Shown piece after piece: positions 35,027 through 42,197 of a DNA stretch of 64,000 bases (the stretch's first letter is position 1; every line of letters begins with the position of its first letter). The stretch is from Acetobacteraceae bacterium H6797. GTDB lineage: Bacteria; Pseudomonadota; Alphaproteobacteria; Acetobacterales; Acetobacteraceae. A model generated the notes under the pieces. It was not told where the DNA came from. It searched no databases and was given only the letters and a program-made list of their open reading frames with translations. The stretch is taken from NCBI GenBank assembly GCA_015223225.1, contig JADFCQ010000006.1, positions 372,001-436,000 of the forward strand, in the 5' to 3' direction. The position numbers and the translations under genes were made by a program.

Positions 35027-36016
35027 ATGAAAAATCTGCTTCTGGGCCGCCGGGCATTCGGCGGCCTGACCGCTAGCCTTTTCGCGCCCGCCGTCCTGGC
35101 CGCCGACCCGGTGGCGAGCTGGCCCGACCGGCCGGTGCGCATCGTGGTGCCCTTCGGCGCGGGCGGCGCGGTCGATACGCTGATCCGCGCCTTCGGCCAG
35201 CGCTTCTCGGAATATGCCAATGGCCAGCCGCTCGTGGTGGAGAACCGCTCCGGCGCCGGCGGCATGGTGGGCGGCGCCTATGCGGCATCGCAGCCGCCCG
35301 ACGGCTATACCCTCTTCGCGGCTGATGTGAGCCCGAATGTCGTGGGCAAGGAGCTGAACCCCAAGGCCTCCTTCGACCCCATGACGAGCTTCACGCCGAT
35401 CATGCATCTGGTGAACCTGCATGCGGTGCTGCTGCGGAACCCGAACGTCAAAGAGACGACCGTCCCCGAGATCATCGCCGCCGCCAAGAAGAAGCCCGAA
35501 GGCTTCGTCTATTCCTCCTCGGGCATCGGCAATGGCGCGCATCTCTTCATGGCGCTGCTGGAGCGCGAGGCGGGGGTCAAGATGGTCCACGTCCCCTATC
35601 GCAGCGGCGCGGAGACGGTGACGGCCGTGGCGCGTGGCGACGCGCAATTCTGCTTCCCCTCGCTCTCCTCAAGCCTGCCGATGATCAAGGGCGGCCAGGT
35701 GATCCCCGTGGCCCTCGGCGCCGGCCCCAGCCCGATCCTACCGGGCATCCCGCTGATGCATGACACCATCCCCGGCTTCGATGTCGCAGTGTGGTACGGC
35801 GTCGCGGGCCCGGCGGGCATGAACCCGGCCCTGGCCGACAAGATCAACGGCATTTTCGGCAAGATCGCGGCCCTGCCCGATATCCGGAAGATGGTCGAGG
35901 AGAACCAGGGCGGCGCCATCGTGGGCGGCTCGCGCCAGGATTTCGCCGCCTTCCTCAACCGCGAATACGAGCGCTGGACGCCGATCATCCGCGCCGGTGG
36001 CATCCGCACCGAGTGA
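35027..36016 (+). CDS. Bug/TctC-family periplasmic substrate-binding protein
   Basis: A 329-residue tripartite-tricarboxylate-transport receptor with a signal peptide (KNLLLGRRAFGGLTASLFAPAVLA; a twin Arg gives it a Tat look). WPDRPVRIVVPFGAGGAVDTLIRAF, VVENRSGAGGMVGG and PPDGYTLF are Bug hallmarks that form the ligand pocket for a carboxylate. GGGGAA precedes the ATG at 35027. No TctA or TctB gene is nearby, which is usual for expanded Bug families, so it must share a membrane partner encoded elsewhere or act as a sensor. Placement after the hydro-lyase and lyase genes suggests that it binds their substrate. Confidence 0.92.
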   Translation: MKNLLLGRRAFGGLTASLFAPAVLAADPVASWPDRPVRIVVPFGAGGAVDTLIRAFGQRFSEYANGQPLVVENRSGAGGMVGGAYAASQPPDGYTLFAADVSPNVVGKELNPKASFDPMTSFTPIMHLVNLHAVLLRNPNVKETTVPEIIAAAKKKPEGFVYSSSGIGNGAHLFMALLEREAGVKMVHVPYRSGAETVTAVARGDAQFCFPSLSSSLPMIKGGQVIPVALGAGPSPILPGIPLMHDTIPGFDVAVWYGVAGPAGMNPALADKINGIFGKIAALPDIRKMVEENQGGAIVGGSRQDFAAFLNREYERWTPIIRAGGIRTE

Positions 36017-36056
36017 CGCGGCATGGGGCGCCCCACGCAAGGGCGCCCCGTGTTCG

Positions 36057-36365
36057 TCAGCGGCGGTAGAGGATCATCCCGCCGTGATGCAGCACGCCAT
36101 CGATGAAGTCGCCATCGGCGGTGAAGCCGGTATCGTCCCAATATTCGATATGATTGCCGGTGACTTCATAGCGCCCACGATAGGCGCCCTCGCGATTGCC
36201 CCGCGCCTCGACATAGCGGCCATTGGGCAGCAACTCGTGCCGCACATGCCCATCCTGCGTGACCCAGAGGCCGATCCAGGGGTTCGTCATCTCATTCTCC
36301 GCTCGAAGATCCATGGTCAGGGGCAGCGTCGCCAGGAGCACCCCGCAAAATGCCCGCCGCCTCAT
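36057..36365 (-). CDS. Small secreted protein of the Atu4866 family
   Basis: A 102-residue protein with a signal peptide (MRRRAFCGVLLATLPLTMDLRA). The mature part is a compact beta-rich domain (WIGLWVTQDGHVRHELLPNG, RYEVTGNHIEYWDDTGFTADGDF, LHHGGMILYRR) that matches the Agrobacterium Atu4866 family as I remember it. The family has a solved lipocalin-like fold but no settled function. Its ATG overlaps the SDR stop as ATGA, so the two are translated together. Proteins of this family are frequently beside SDR or cupin enzymes, so a ligand-binding or auxiliary role is possible. Confidence 0.82.
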   Translation of the reverse strand: MRRRAFCGVLLATLPLTMDLRAENEMTNPWIGLWVTQDGHVRHELLPNGRYVEARGNREGAYRGRYEVTGNHIEYWDDTGFTADGDFIDGVLHHGGMILYRR

Positions 36366-37081
36366 GCCGCGGCCGTAGGGCGGATGGTGATCTCGTTCAC
36401 ATCCACATCCGCCGGCTGTTCGATCGCGTAGCGCACCGCCCGCGCGATGGCCGTGGGCTGCAGGGCGATAGCGCGGTAGTCACGCATCAGCGCGGCGGCC
36501 GCCGGATCGGTAATGGTCGAGGCCAGTTCGCTCTCCACCACGCCGGGATTGATGCAGGTGACGCGCAGCGCCGTATTCTCCTGCCGCAGCCCGTCGGAAA
36601 TGGCGCGGACGGCGAATTTCGTCGCGCAATAGACCGCCGCCGTGGGCGAGACGGCCAGCGCGCCGATGGAGGCGATGTTGATCACATGGCCCGAACCCCG
36701 CGCCGTCATTTCCGGCAGCACGGCGGCGATGCCATGCAGCACGCCCTTGATGTTCACATCAACCATCCGGTCCCATTCCTCGACCTTCATCGAGGCCATG
36801 GGCGAGAGCGGCATGATGCCCGCATTGTTGACGATCACGTCCACCCGGCCCCAGGCCTGGCGCGCGGCCTCGGCGAAGGCGGCGACATCGGCACGGTCTG
36901 TCACGTCCAGGCGCCGGAACCGCGCCTGGCCGCCCGCGGCTTCAAGTTCGGTGGCGAGGGCCTGCAGCCGCTCCGTGCGGCGCGCGCCAAGCATGACCTT
37001 GGCCCCGGCCGCCGCCAATTCGCGGGCGATGGCCTCGCCGATCCCGCTCGAGGCGCCGGTGATGAGGATGACCTTGTCCAT
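36362..37081 (-). CDS. SDR-family oxidoreductase
   Basis: A 239-residue classical short-chain dehydrogenase: TGASSGIG at 8-15, GARRTERL (Arg pair suggests NADPH), NNAGIMP at about 90-96, Ser near 138 (NIASIGAL) and YCATKFA (Tyr and Lys). It resembles the YdfG/serine-3-dehydrogenase-like and clavaldehyde-dehydrogenase-like group. It is divergent from a LysR gene and overlaps the small secreted protein gene, giving a two-gene unit under LysR control. Substrate unknown. Confidence 0.9.
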   Translation of the reverse strand: MDKVILITGASSGIGEAIARELAAAGAKVMLGARRTERLQALATELEAAGGQARFRRLDVTDRADVAAFAEAARQAWGRVDVIVNNAGIMPLSPMASMKVEEWDRMVDVNIKGVLHGIAAVLPEMTARGSGHVINIASIGALAVSPTAAVYCATKFAVRAISDGLRQENTALRVTCINPGVVESELASTITDPAAAALMRDYRAIALQPTAIARAVRYAIEQPADVDVNEITIRPTAAA

Positions 37082-37191
37082 GTTGAAACTCCCTTCATCG
37101 CGCGGCCCGGAAGGCTCGCGTCGAGGGACTAGCTAGGGCAGGTCGATTGGAAGAATAATCCGCTTCATTCTGACCAGTTTGGTAATTTCAG
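37082..37191. promoter_or_regulatory. Divergent promoter with LysR-type site
   Basis: In the 110-base gap, ACCA-GTT-TGGT at 37173-37183 is a small palindrome sitting just before the LysR start, within a T-N11-A context. This is where LysR regulators usually bind to repress themselves and activate the divergent gene. Confidence 0.45.
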
Positions 37192-38109
37192 ATGACCAAT
37201 CAGCCTGATCTGAACGCCATCGCCACCTTCCTCGCCGTCGCAGAGGCACGCAGCTTCCGCGCCGCCGCCGAGCGGCTGGGGGTCACCCATCCGGCCGTCA
37301 GCCAGGCTCTGCGCAAGCTGGAGAATGGGCTCGGCACCGCGCTCTTCCGCCGCACCACCCGCAGCGTGACCCTTACGGAGGCCGGGACCGCGCTCTATGC
37401 CAGCACCGCGCCCGCCATGGCGGAGATGCGGCAGGCGCTGGCCGCCACGGCCGATCGCAGTAACCGCCCGGCGGGGCAATTGCGCCTGGCCGTCTCTTCC
37501 ATCGCGGAGAGCTTTCTCTCTGGCCCGCTTCTGGCTTCCTTCATGGAGGCCTATCCGGCGGTGACGCTCGATATCCTCGTCACCGACGAGGAATTCGACA
37601 TCGTGGCCCATGGCTATGACGCCGGCGTGCGGCTCGGCGAGGTGATCGAGCAGGATATGATCGCCATCCCCGTCTCGGCCGAGCAGCGGCAGCTCGTGGT
37701 CGCCGCGCCGGCCTATATCGAGCGCCACGGCGCGCCGGCGCATCCGCGCGACCTGCCGCGGCATCGCTGCATCGGCTGGCGTCCGGCACCGGATGTGGCG
37801 CCCTATCGCTGGGAATTCGCCGAAGAGGGGCGGGAATTCGACGTCGACGTCGCCGCCGAGGTCACCACCAATGACATGGCGCTGATGATCCGCCTCGCCT
37901 GTGCGGGTGGCGGCATCAGCTTCGGCATGGAGGAGAGCTTCCTGCCCTGGATCGCTCACGGCGAGCTGGTGCCGCTGCTGGAGGATTATTGCCCCCGCTT
38001 CCCTGGCTTCTTCCTCTACTTCCCCAGCCGTCGGAACCTGGCGCCCAAGCTGCGGGCGCTGGTTGACCATGTGAAGCTCGCCCCACTTAAATCCGCATTA
38101 CCAGAGTGA
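37192..38109 (+). CDS. LysR-family transcriptional regulator
   Basis: A 305-residue LysR protein. The winged helix-turn-helix covers residues about 4-62 (LNAIATFLAVAEARSFRAAAERLGVTHPAVSQALRKLENGLGTALFRRTTRSV), the linker helix follows, and the rest is the two-lobed effector domain (GYDAGVRLGEVIEQDMIAIPVS is typical of the branch controlling SDR and quinone-related genes). It is divergent from the SDR and small secreted protein, its likely targets. The inducer is unknown. Confidence 0.93.
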   Translation: MTNQPDLNAIATFLAVAEARSFRAAAERLGVTHPAVSQALRKLENGLGTALFRRTTRSVTLTEAGTALYASTAPAMAEMRQALAATADRSNRPAGQLRLAVSSIAESFLSGPLLASFMEAYPAVTLDILVTDEEFDIVAHGYDAGVRLGEVIEQDMIAIPVSAEQRQLVVAAPAYIERHGAPAHPRDLPRHRCIGWRPAPDVAPYRWEFAEEGREFDVDVAAEVTTNDMALMIRLACAGGGISFGMEESFLPWIAHGELVPLLEDYCPRFPGFFLYFPSRRNLAPKLRALVDHVKLAPLKSALPE

Positions 38110-38110
38110 A

Positions 38111-38125
38111 GTTCGTATTGCGAAC
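38111..38125. promoter_or_regulatory. IclR-type operator 1
   Basis: GTTCG-TATTG-CGAAC is a perfect 5-bp-arm palindrome flanked by AA on the left and A on the right. It lies 51 bases before the SDR start at 38177 and directly after the LysR stop. The same 18-base pattern, AAGTTCGYATWSCGAACA, recurs at 38934 and 43225. It is the probable site of the IclR protein encoded two genes on. Confidence 0.8.
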
Positions 38126-38176
38126 AATTGTTCATTCTTTATAAATGCATCAAGCCCATCGAGCTTGAGAGGAAGA

Positions 38177-38878
38177 ATGAGCCAGGCAACCAAGCCCCAG
38201 GCCCCGCTGGGCCATGCCGTCGTCACCGGCGCCAGTTCCGGCATCGGCGCGGCCATCGCGCAGCATCTCCTGACCACGGGCTGGCAGGTCACGGGTCTGA
38301 GCCGGCGCCGCGCGGCCATCGATCACCCGCTTTTCAGCCATCGCGACGCGGACCTTACCTCCGAAGCGAGCATCCTGGCCGCCGCCGAAGGGCTCGCGCC
38401 TCAAGCGCTCGTGCATGCGGCGGGCCTGATGACGACCAAGCCACTGGGCGAGCTGGATGCCGCTGGGGGCGCCACGATGTGGCAGGTGCATGTGCAGGCC
38501 GCGAGCCTTCTCGCCGACCGCTTCATCGCGGGCATGAGGCAGGGCGGCCGCATCGTGCTCATCGGCAGCCGCACCGCGACGGGGGCTGCCGGGCGCAGCC
38601 AATATGCGGCGACCAAGGCGGCCTACGCCGGCCTGGTGCGCTCCTGGGCCGCCGAACTGGCGCCGCGCGGCATCACCGCCAATATCGTCTCCCCCGCCGC
38701 GACCGACACGCCCATGCTGGCCGACCCGGCCCGTGGCTCTTCCACCCCCCGCGTGCCGCCCATCGGGCGCTTCATCAAGCCGGAGGAAGTGGCGGCCACC
38801 GTCGGCTTCCTGCTCTCGGAGCCAGCGGCGGCCATTACGGGGCAGAATATCGTGATCTGCGGCGGCAGTTCCCTCTGA
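38177..38878 (+). CDS. SDR-family oxidoreductase, first gene of the IclR-controlled cluster
   Basis: A 233-residue short-chain dehydrogenase with TGASSGIG (about 17-24), SRRRA after strand 2, HAAG in place of the usual NNAG, Ser in LIGSRTATG and YAATKAA (Tyr and Lys). PEEVAATVGFLLSEPAAAITGQNIVICGG is the standard C-terminus. AGAGGAAGA lies just before the ATG at 38177; an upstream in-frame TTG is less likely. Preceded by operator 1. In the proposed pathway it would oxidise a hydroxyl of the imported substrate, perhaps a sugar or sugar-acid, before the aldolase-family enzyme. Confidence 0.88.
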   Translation: MSQATKPQAPLGHAVVTGASSGIGAAIAQHLLTTGWQVTGLSRRRAAIDHPLFSHRDADLTSEASILAAAEGLAPQALVHAAGLMTTKPLGELDAAGGATMWQVHVQAASLLADRFIAGMRQGGRIVLIGSRTATGAAGRSQYAATKAAYAGLVRSWAAELAPRGITANIVSPAATDTPMLADPARGSSTPRVPPIGRFIKPEEVAATVGFLLSEPAAAITGQNIVICGGSSL

Positions 38879-38886
38879 TCGAATGG

Positions 38887-38915
38887 TTGACAACCCTAAG
38901 GCTTCGGAGGAAATT
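38887..38915 (+). promoter_or_regulatory. Possible promoter upstream of iclR
   Basis: TTGACA at 38887-38892 is a perfect -35 hexamer; 17 bases later stands GAAATT (38910-38915), a weak -10. A start of transcription about 38921 would put the IclR operator at roughly +13 to +27, suitable for autorepression. Confidence 0.4.
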
Positions 38916-38916
38916 C

Positions 38917-38964
38917 ATGTCGAACGAACAGAAGTTCGCATACCGAACAACGGAGGGAATGTGA
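38917..38964 (+). CDS. Possible 15-residue leader peptide overlapping the IclR operator
   Basis: The frame MSNEQKFAYRTTEGM has its own GGAGG about 7 bases before the ATG at 38917. Its TGA overlaps the GTG start of the regulator (ATGTGA). The IclR operator at 38934-38948 lies inside the frame and encodes part of KFAYRT. Either this peptide is translated and coupled to the regulator, or it is chance. The layout is seen directly; translation is untested. Confidence 0.35.
   Translation: MSNEQKFAYRTTEGM
38934..38948. promoter_or_regulatory. IclR-type operator 2 (autoregulatory)
   Basis: GTTCG-CATAC-CGAAC with AA before and A after is the same 18-base element as the operators at 38111 and 43225. 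It lies 12 bases before the GTG start of the IclR gene and overlaps the leader region, so IclR binding should shut off its own expression and that of the genes downstream. Confidence 0.8.
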
Positions 38965-39818
38965 CGGAAGGCCAGGGCGACAGCCCCGCTCCCAAGCCCC
39001 GTGCCAGCGGGGACAACCCGAAGAATCTGGTGCAGTCGGCGGCGAAGGTCTTCGCGGTGCTGAAGGCTTTCGGGCCCGATCTCCCGGAGCTGACAGTCGC
39101 CGAAGTGGCCGCGCGCGCGGGCACCGACCGGGGCACGGCCTTCCGCTTGATCCATACCCTCGTCTCCCTCGGCTATCTGCGCGGCGTGCCCGACAGCAAG
39201 CGTTTCCGCCTGACGCTGAAATGCCTGGAACTGGGCTTCGCCGCCCTCTCCGCCCGTGGCATGCCCGCCCATGCCACGCCGCTCCTGCGCGAGCTGGTGC
39301 CCTCGATCGGCGATGCCGCCTCGCTCGGCACGGTCGAGGAAGGCGATGTCGTCTATATCGCCCGCATCCAGGCGGGGCTCGACCGCCATGGCGTGGTGCG
39401 CGGCCCCGGCACGCGCGTCGGCGCCTATGCCACGGCGCTCGGCATGGTGGTGCTGGCCTATCTGCCGCGCAGCGAGCAGATCGCCCATCTCGAACATCGC
39501 GAGCGCATCAAGCTTTCCGAGCGCACCGTCACAGATCTCGACGCGCTGCTCGAGCGGCTGACGCATATCCGCGCCCAGGGCTATGCCATCTCCGATGGCG
39601 AGAATGCCTATGGGCTCCGCACCATCGCCCTGCCCATTCTCGATCCGACCGGCCGGCCCTATGCGGGTGTCAGCCTCACCGTCGAATCAAGCCGGCAGGG
39701 CCTCGACGATTTCGTGGCCATCGGCATGCCCCGCCTGCGCGGCGTGGCCGATGAACTTACCCAGGCCCTTCACCTCTCCCTAGGCGCCATCGGCGGCCCG
39801 CTGACCCGTCGCGCCTGA
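38961..39818 (+). CDS. IclR-family transcriptional regulator
   Basis: A 285-residue IclR protein. The winged helix-turn-helix lies at about 20-85 (SAAKVFAVLKAFGPDLPELTVAEVAARAGTDRGTAFRLIHTLVSLGYL), followed by the effector domain (GMPAHATPLLREL, DVVYIARIQAG, GTRVGAYATALGMVVLAYLP, GYAISDGENAYGLRTIALPILD). GTG at 38961 is chosen because GGAGGG sits just upstream and the operator would otherwise lie inside the coding frame; an ATG at 38883 gives 311 residues. It lies between the SDR and alcohol dehydrogenase genes and, with three matching operators around it, should control the whole module. Confidence 0.92.
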   Translation: MTEGQGDSPAPKPRASGDNPKNLVQSAAKVFAVLKAFGPDLPELTVAEVAARAGTDRGTAFRLIHTLVSLGYLRGVPDSKRFRLTLKCLELGFAALSARGMPAHATPLLRELVPSIGDAASLGTVEEGDVVYIARIQAGLDRHGVVRGPGTRVGAYATALGMVVLAYLPRSEQIAHLEHRERIKLSERTVTDLDALLERLTHIRAQGYAISDGENAYGLRTIALPILDPTGRPYAGVSLTVESSRQGLDDFVAIGMPRLRGVADELTQALHLSLGAIGGPLTRRA

Positions 39819-39853
39819 GCCGAAACCCTCATCCATCGGATACCGAGCTGGAC

Positions 39854-40984
39854 ATGACGAACCTCACCACGCCCATCGAGATCGCACGGCCCGCCATCAT
39901 TGAATTCGGCAGCGGCCTGATCTCGGCCGCCGGCCGCTGGGCGCGCGCGAAGGGGCTGAGCCGCATCCTCGTCGTCTCTGATGCCTTCAACGCCAATAGG
40001 GTCAACCTGCTCGACCTGCCGGGCGAGGTGACGGTCTTCGGCGAGGTGAAGCCCGAGCCCGACCTGCCGAACCTGGAGAAGGTCCTGGCCCTGGCCGAGC
40101 AGGTGAAGCCCGATCTCGTCATCGGCTTCGGCGGCGGTTCGGCCATGGACCTCGCCAAGCTCGTCGCCGTGCTGCCCGGCAGCGGCCAGAGCTTCCACGA
40201 AGTGGTGGGCCCCGAGAAGGTGAAGGGCCGCAAGATCGCGCTCTTCCAGGTGCCGACCACCTCCGGCACGGGTTCTGAGGGCGGCACGCGCTCCCTGGTG
40301 ACCGACCCAGCGACGCAGAACAAGGCCGCGGTGCAGAGCCGCTTCATGCTGGCCGATATCGCGATCGTCGATCCTGACCTGACGCTGACCGTGCCCCCGG
40401 CCGTGACGGCCGCCACAGGCGTCGATGCCATGGCGCATTGCGTCGAAGCCTTCACGAGCAAGAAGGCGCATCCGCTCATTGATCTCTACGCGCTGGAAGG
40501 CATCCGTCTCGTCGGCCGCTTCCTGAAGCGCGCCGTGGTCGATGGCAGCGATGCGGAGGCGCGCGCGGGCCTGTCGCTGGCCTCGATGTATGGCGGCTTC
40601 TGCCTGGGCCCGGTGAATACCACAGCCGGCCACGCCGTCGCCTATCCGCTCGGCACGCGCCACCATATTCCGCATGGCCTCGCCTGCGCGCTGATCTTCC
40701 CCCACACCCTCGCCTTCAACGCGCCGGTGATGGCCGAGAAGACGGCGCTGGTGCTGGAGGCGCTCGGCCTGCCGGCCTCCTCGAACGAGAGGACGGTCTT
40801 CGACGCGACCTATGCTTTCTGCGCCGATCTCGGCGTGGAGATGAAGCTGTCGAAGCTGAACGTGCCGGAGAGCGATCTCGAGACCATGGCGACCGAGGCG
40901 CATGCCATCCGTCGTCTGCTGGACAACAACCCGCGCGATCTGAGCCGCGATCAGATCCTCGACATGTACAAGGCGGCGTACTGA
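39854..40984 (+). CDS. Iron-containing (type III) alcohol dehydrogenase
   Basis: A 376-residue metal-dependent dehydrogenase. GFGGGSAMDLAK (91-102) binds the NAD diphosphate, and metal ligands are Asp191, His195, His260 and His274 (GVDAMAHCVEAF, AGHAVAYPLGTRHHIPHG). PTTSGTGSEGG is a further family mark. It starts 35 bases after the IclR gene and is one base from the next gene. Family members reduce aldehydes or maleylacetate, or oxidise small alcohols such as lactaldehyde/propanediol. Next to an aldolase-family enzyme it may handle the aldehyde product. Exact substrate unknown. Confidence 0.92.
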   Translation: MTNLTTPIEIARPAIIEFGSGLISAAGRWARAKGLSRILVVSDAFNANRVNLLDLPGEVTVFGEVKPEPDLPNLEKVLALAEQVKPDLVIGFGGGSAMDLAKLVAVLPGSGQSFHEVVGPEKVKGRKIALFQVPTTSGTGSEGGTRSLVTDPATQNKAAVQSRFMLADIAIVDPDLTLTVPPAVTAATGVDAMAHCVEAFTSKKAHPLIDLYALEGIRLVGRFLKRAVVDGSDAEARAGLSLASMYGGFCLGPVNTTAGHAVAYPLGTRHHIPHGLACALIFPHTLAFNAPVMAEKTALVLEALGLPASSNERTVFDATYAFCADLGVEMKLSKLNVPESDLETMATEAHAIRRLLDNNPRDLSRDQILDMYKAAY

Positions 40985-40985
40985 G

Positions 40986-42197
40986 ATGGAAAGCTCGGTC
41001 AAGGCTTTTGCTGACGGCAAGCTCGATCTCGGCGAGGTCGGGCATGTGCTGCCCGCGCCCGGCGATGCGCAGCGGCTGGAATGCTATATCCAGCCCGCGA
41101 CGGTGCAGAGCCATGCCTCGAACCTGATGCCGCTGCCCGATGGCTCGCTCGGCTGCGTCTGGTTCGGTGGCACGCAGGAAGGCGTGCCGGATATCTCGGC
41201 CTATTTCTCGCGCCTGCCCAAGGGCAGCGACCAGTGGACGAAGCCCGTGCAGCTCTCGGATGATCCGAAGCGCTCGGAGCAGAACCCCCTGCTCTTCCCC
41301 GCGCCCAATGGCTCGCTCTGGCTGATCTGGACGGCGCAGATTTCCGGCAATCAGGACACCGCCATCGTTCGCCGCCGCATCTCGCATGATAACGGCGAAA
41401 CCTGGGGGCCTATCGAGACTGTCTTCGACCTGCGCGAGAACGGCGGCACCTTCATGCGCCAGCCCGTCATCGTGGTGGACAATGGCGATTGGCTGCTGCC
41501 GATCTGGGTCTGCACCAGCACGCCGGGCAAGAAATGGGTCGGCGACGAGGATTACAGCGCGGTGAAGATCACCTCCGACCAGGGCAAGACCTGGCGCGAG
41601 GTGGTGGTGCCCGGCAGCAAGGGCTGCGTGCATATGAGCATCGTGAATCTCGGCGGCGCGCGCCTCGCGGCTTTCTTCCGCAGCCGCTGGGCCGATAATA
41701 TCTATGTCAGCCGCTCGGAAGATTTCGGTGCGACCTGGAGCGAAGCCGAGCCGACGGAACTGCCGAACAACAATTCCTCCGTGCAGGCCACGCGCCTTGC
41801 GAACGGCCATCTCGCGATGGTCTTCAACATGAGCAGCGCCGCCGACGCCACCGAGCGCCGCGCCTCGCTCTATGACGACATCGAGGACGAGCTGGATGAC
41901 GGCAAAGTCGTCCCCACGATCGAGGCGGGCAAGCGCAGCACCTTCTGGGGCGTGCCCCGCGCGCCGATGACGGTCGCGATTTCCGAGGATGAAGGCCGCA
42001 CCTGGCCCTATCGCCGGAATCTCGAAACCGGCGACGGCTACTGCATGACCAACAACTCGAAGGAAGGGATGAACCGCGAGTTCTCCTACCCCTCGATCGT
42101 GCAGGGCCCCGATGGGCGGCTGCATATCGCCTATACGGTCTACCGCCAGGCCATCAAATACGTCACCGTTACCGAGGATTGGGTTCGCGCCGCATGA
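40986..42197 (+). CDS. Sialidase-like BNR-repeat beta-propeller protein, cytoplasmic
   Basis: A 403-residue protein with four Asp-box motifs: SHDNGETW (133-140), TSDQGKTW (196-203), SEDFGATW (244-251) and SEDEGRTW (333-340), placing it in the BNR_2 / predicted-neuraminidase group of six-bladed propellers. NQDTAIVRRRIS is typical of this group. There is no signal peptide or membrane segment, and neighbours are cytoplasmic enzymes, so it should act inside the cell on a small molecule rather than on glycans. It overlaps the aldolase-family gene by 4 bases. A role as a hydrolase, lyase or isomerase preparing a keto acid for the aldolase is possible. The sialidase Arg triad could not be assigned by eye. 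Confidence 0.85.
   Translation: MESSVKAFADGKLDLGEVGHVLPAPGDAQRLECYIQPATVQSHASNLMPLPDGSLGCVWFGGTQEGVPDISAYFSRLPKGSDQWTKPVQLSDDPKRSEQNPLLFPAPNGSLWLIWTAQISGNQDTAIVRRRISHDNGETWGPIETVFDLRENGGTFMRQPVIVVDNGDWLLPIWVCTSTPGKKWVGDEDYSAVKITSDQGKTWREVVVPGSKGCVHMSIVNLGGARLAAFFRSRWADNIYVSRSEDFGATWSEAEPTELPNNNSSVQATRLANGHLAMVFNMSSAADATERRASLYDDIEDELDDGKVVPTIEAGKRSTFWGVPRAPMTVAISEDEGRTWPYRRNLETGDGYCMTNNSKEGMNREFSYPSIVQGPDGRLHIAYTVYRQAIKYVTVTEDWVRAA

Noticed and set aside
38883..38960. 26-residue extension of the IclR regulator from ATG 38883
   Set aside because: It would place the operator and a good ribosome site inside the coding frame; the GTG at 38961 with GGAGGG is the better start, though the longer form cannot be excluded.
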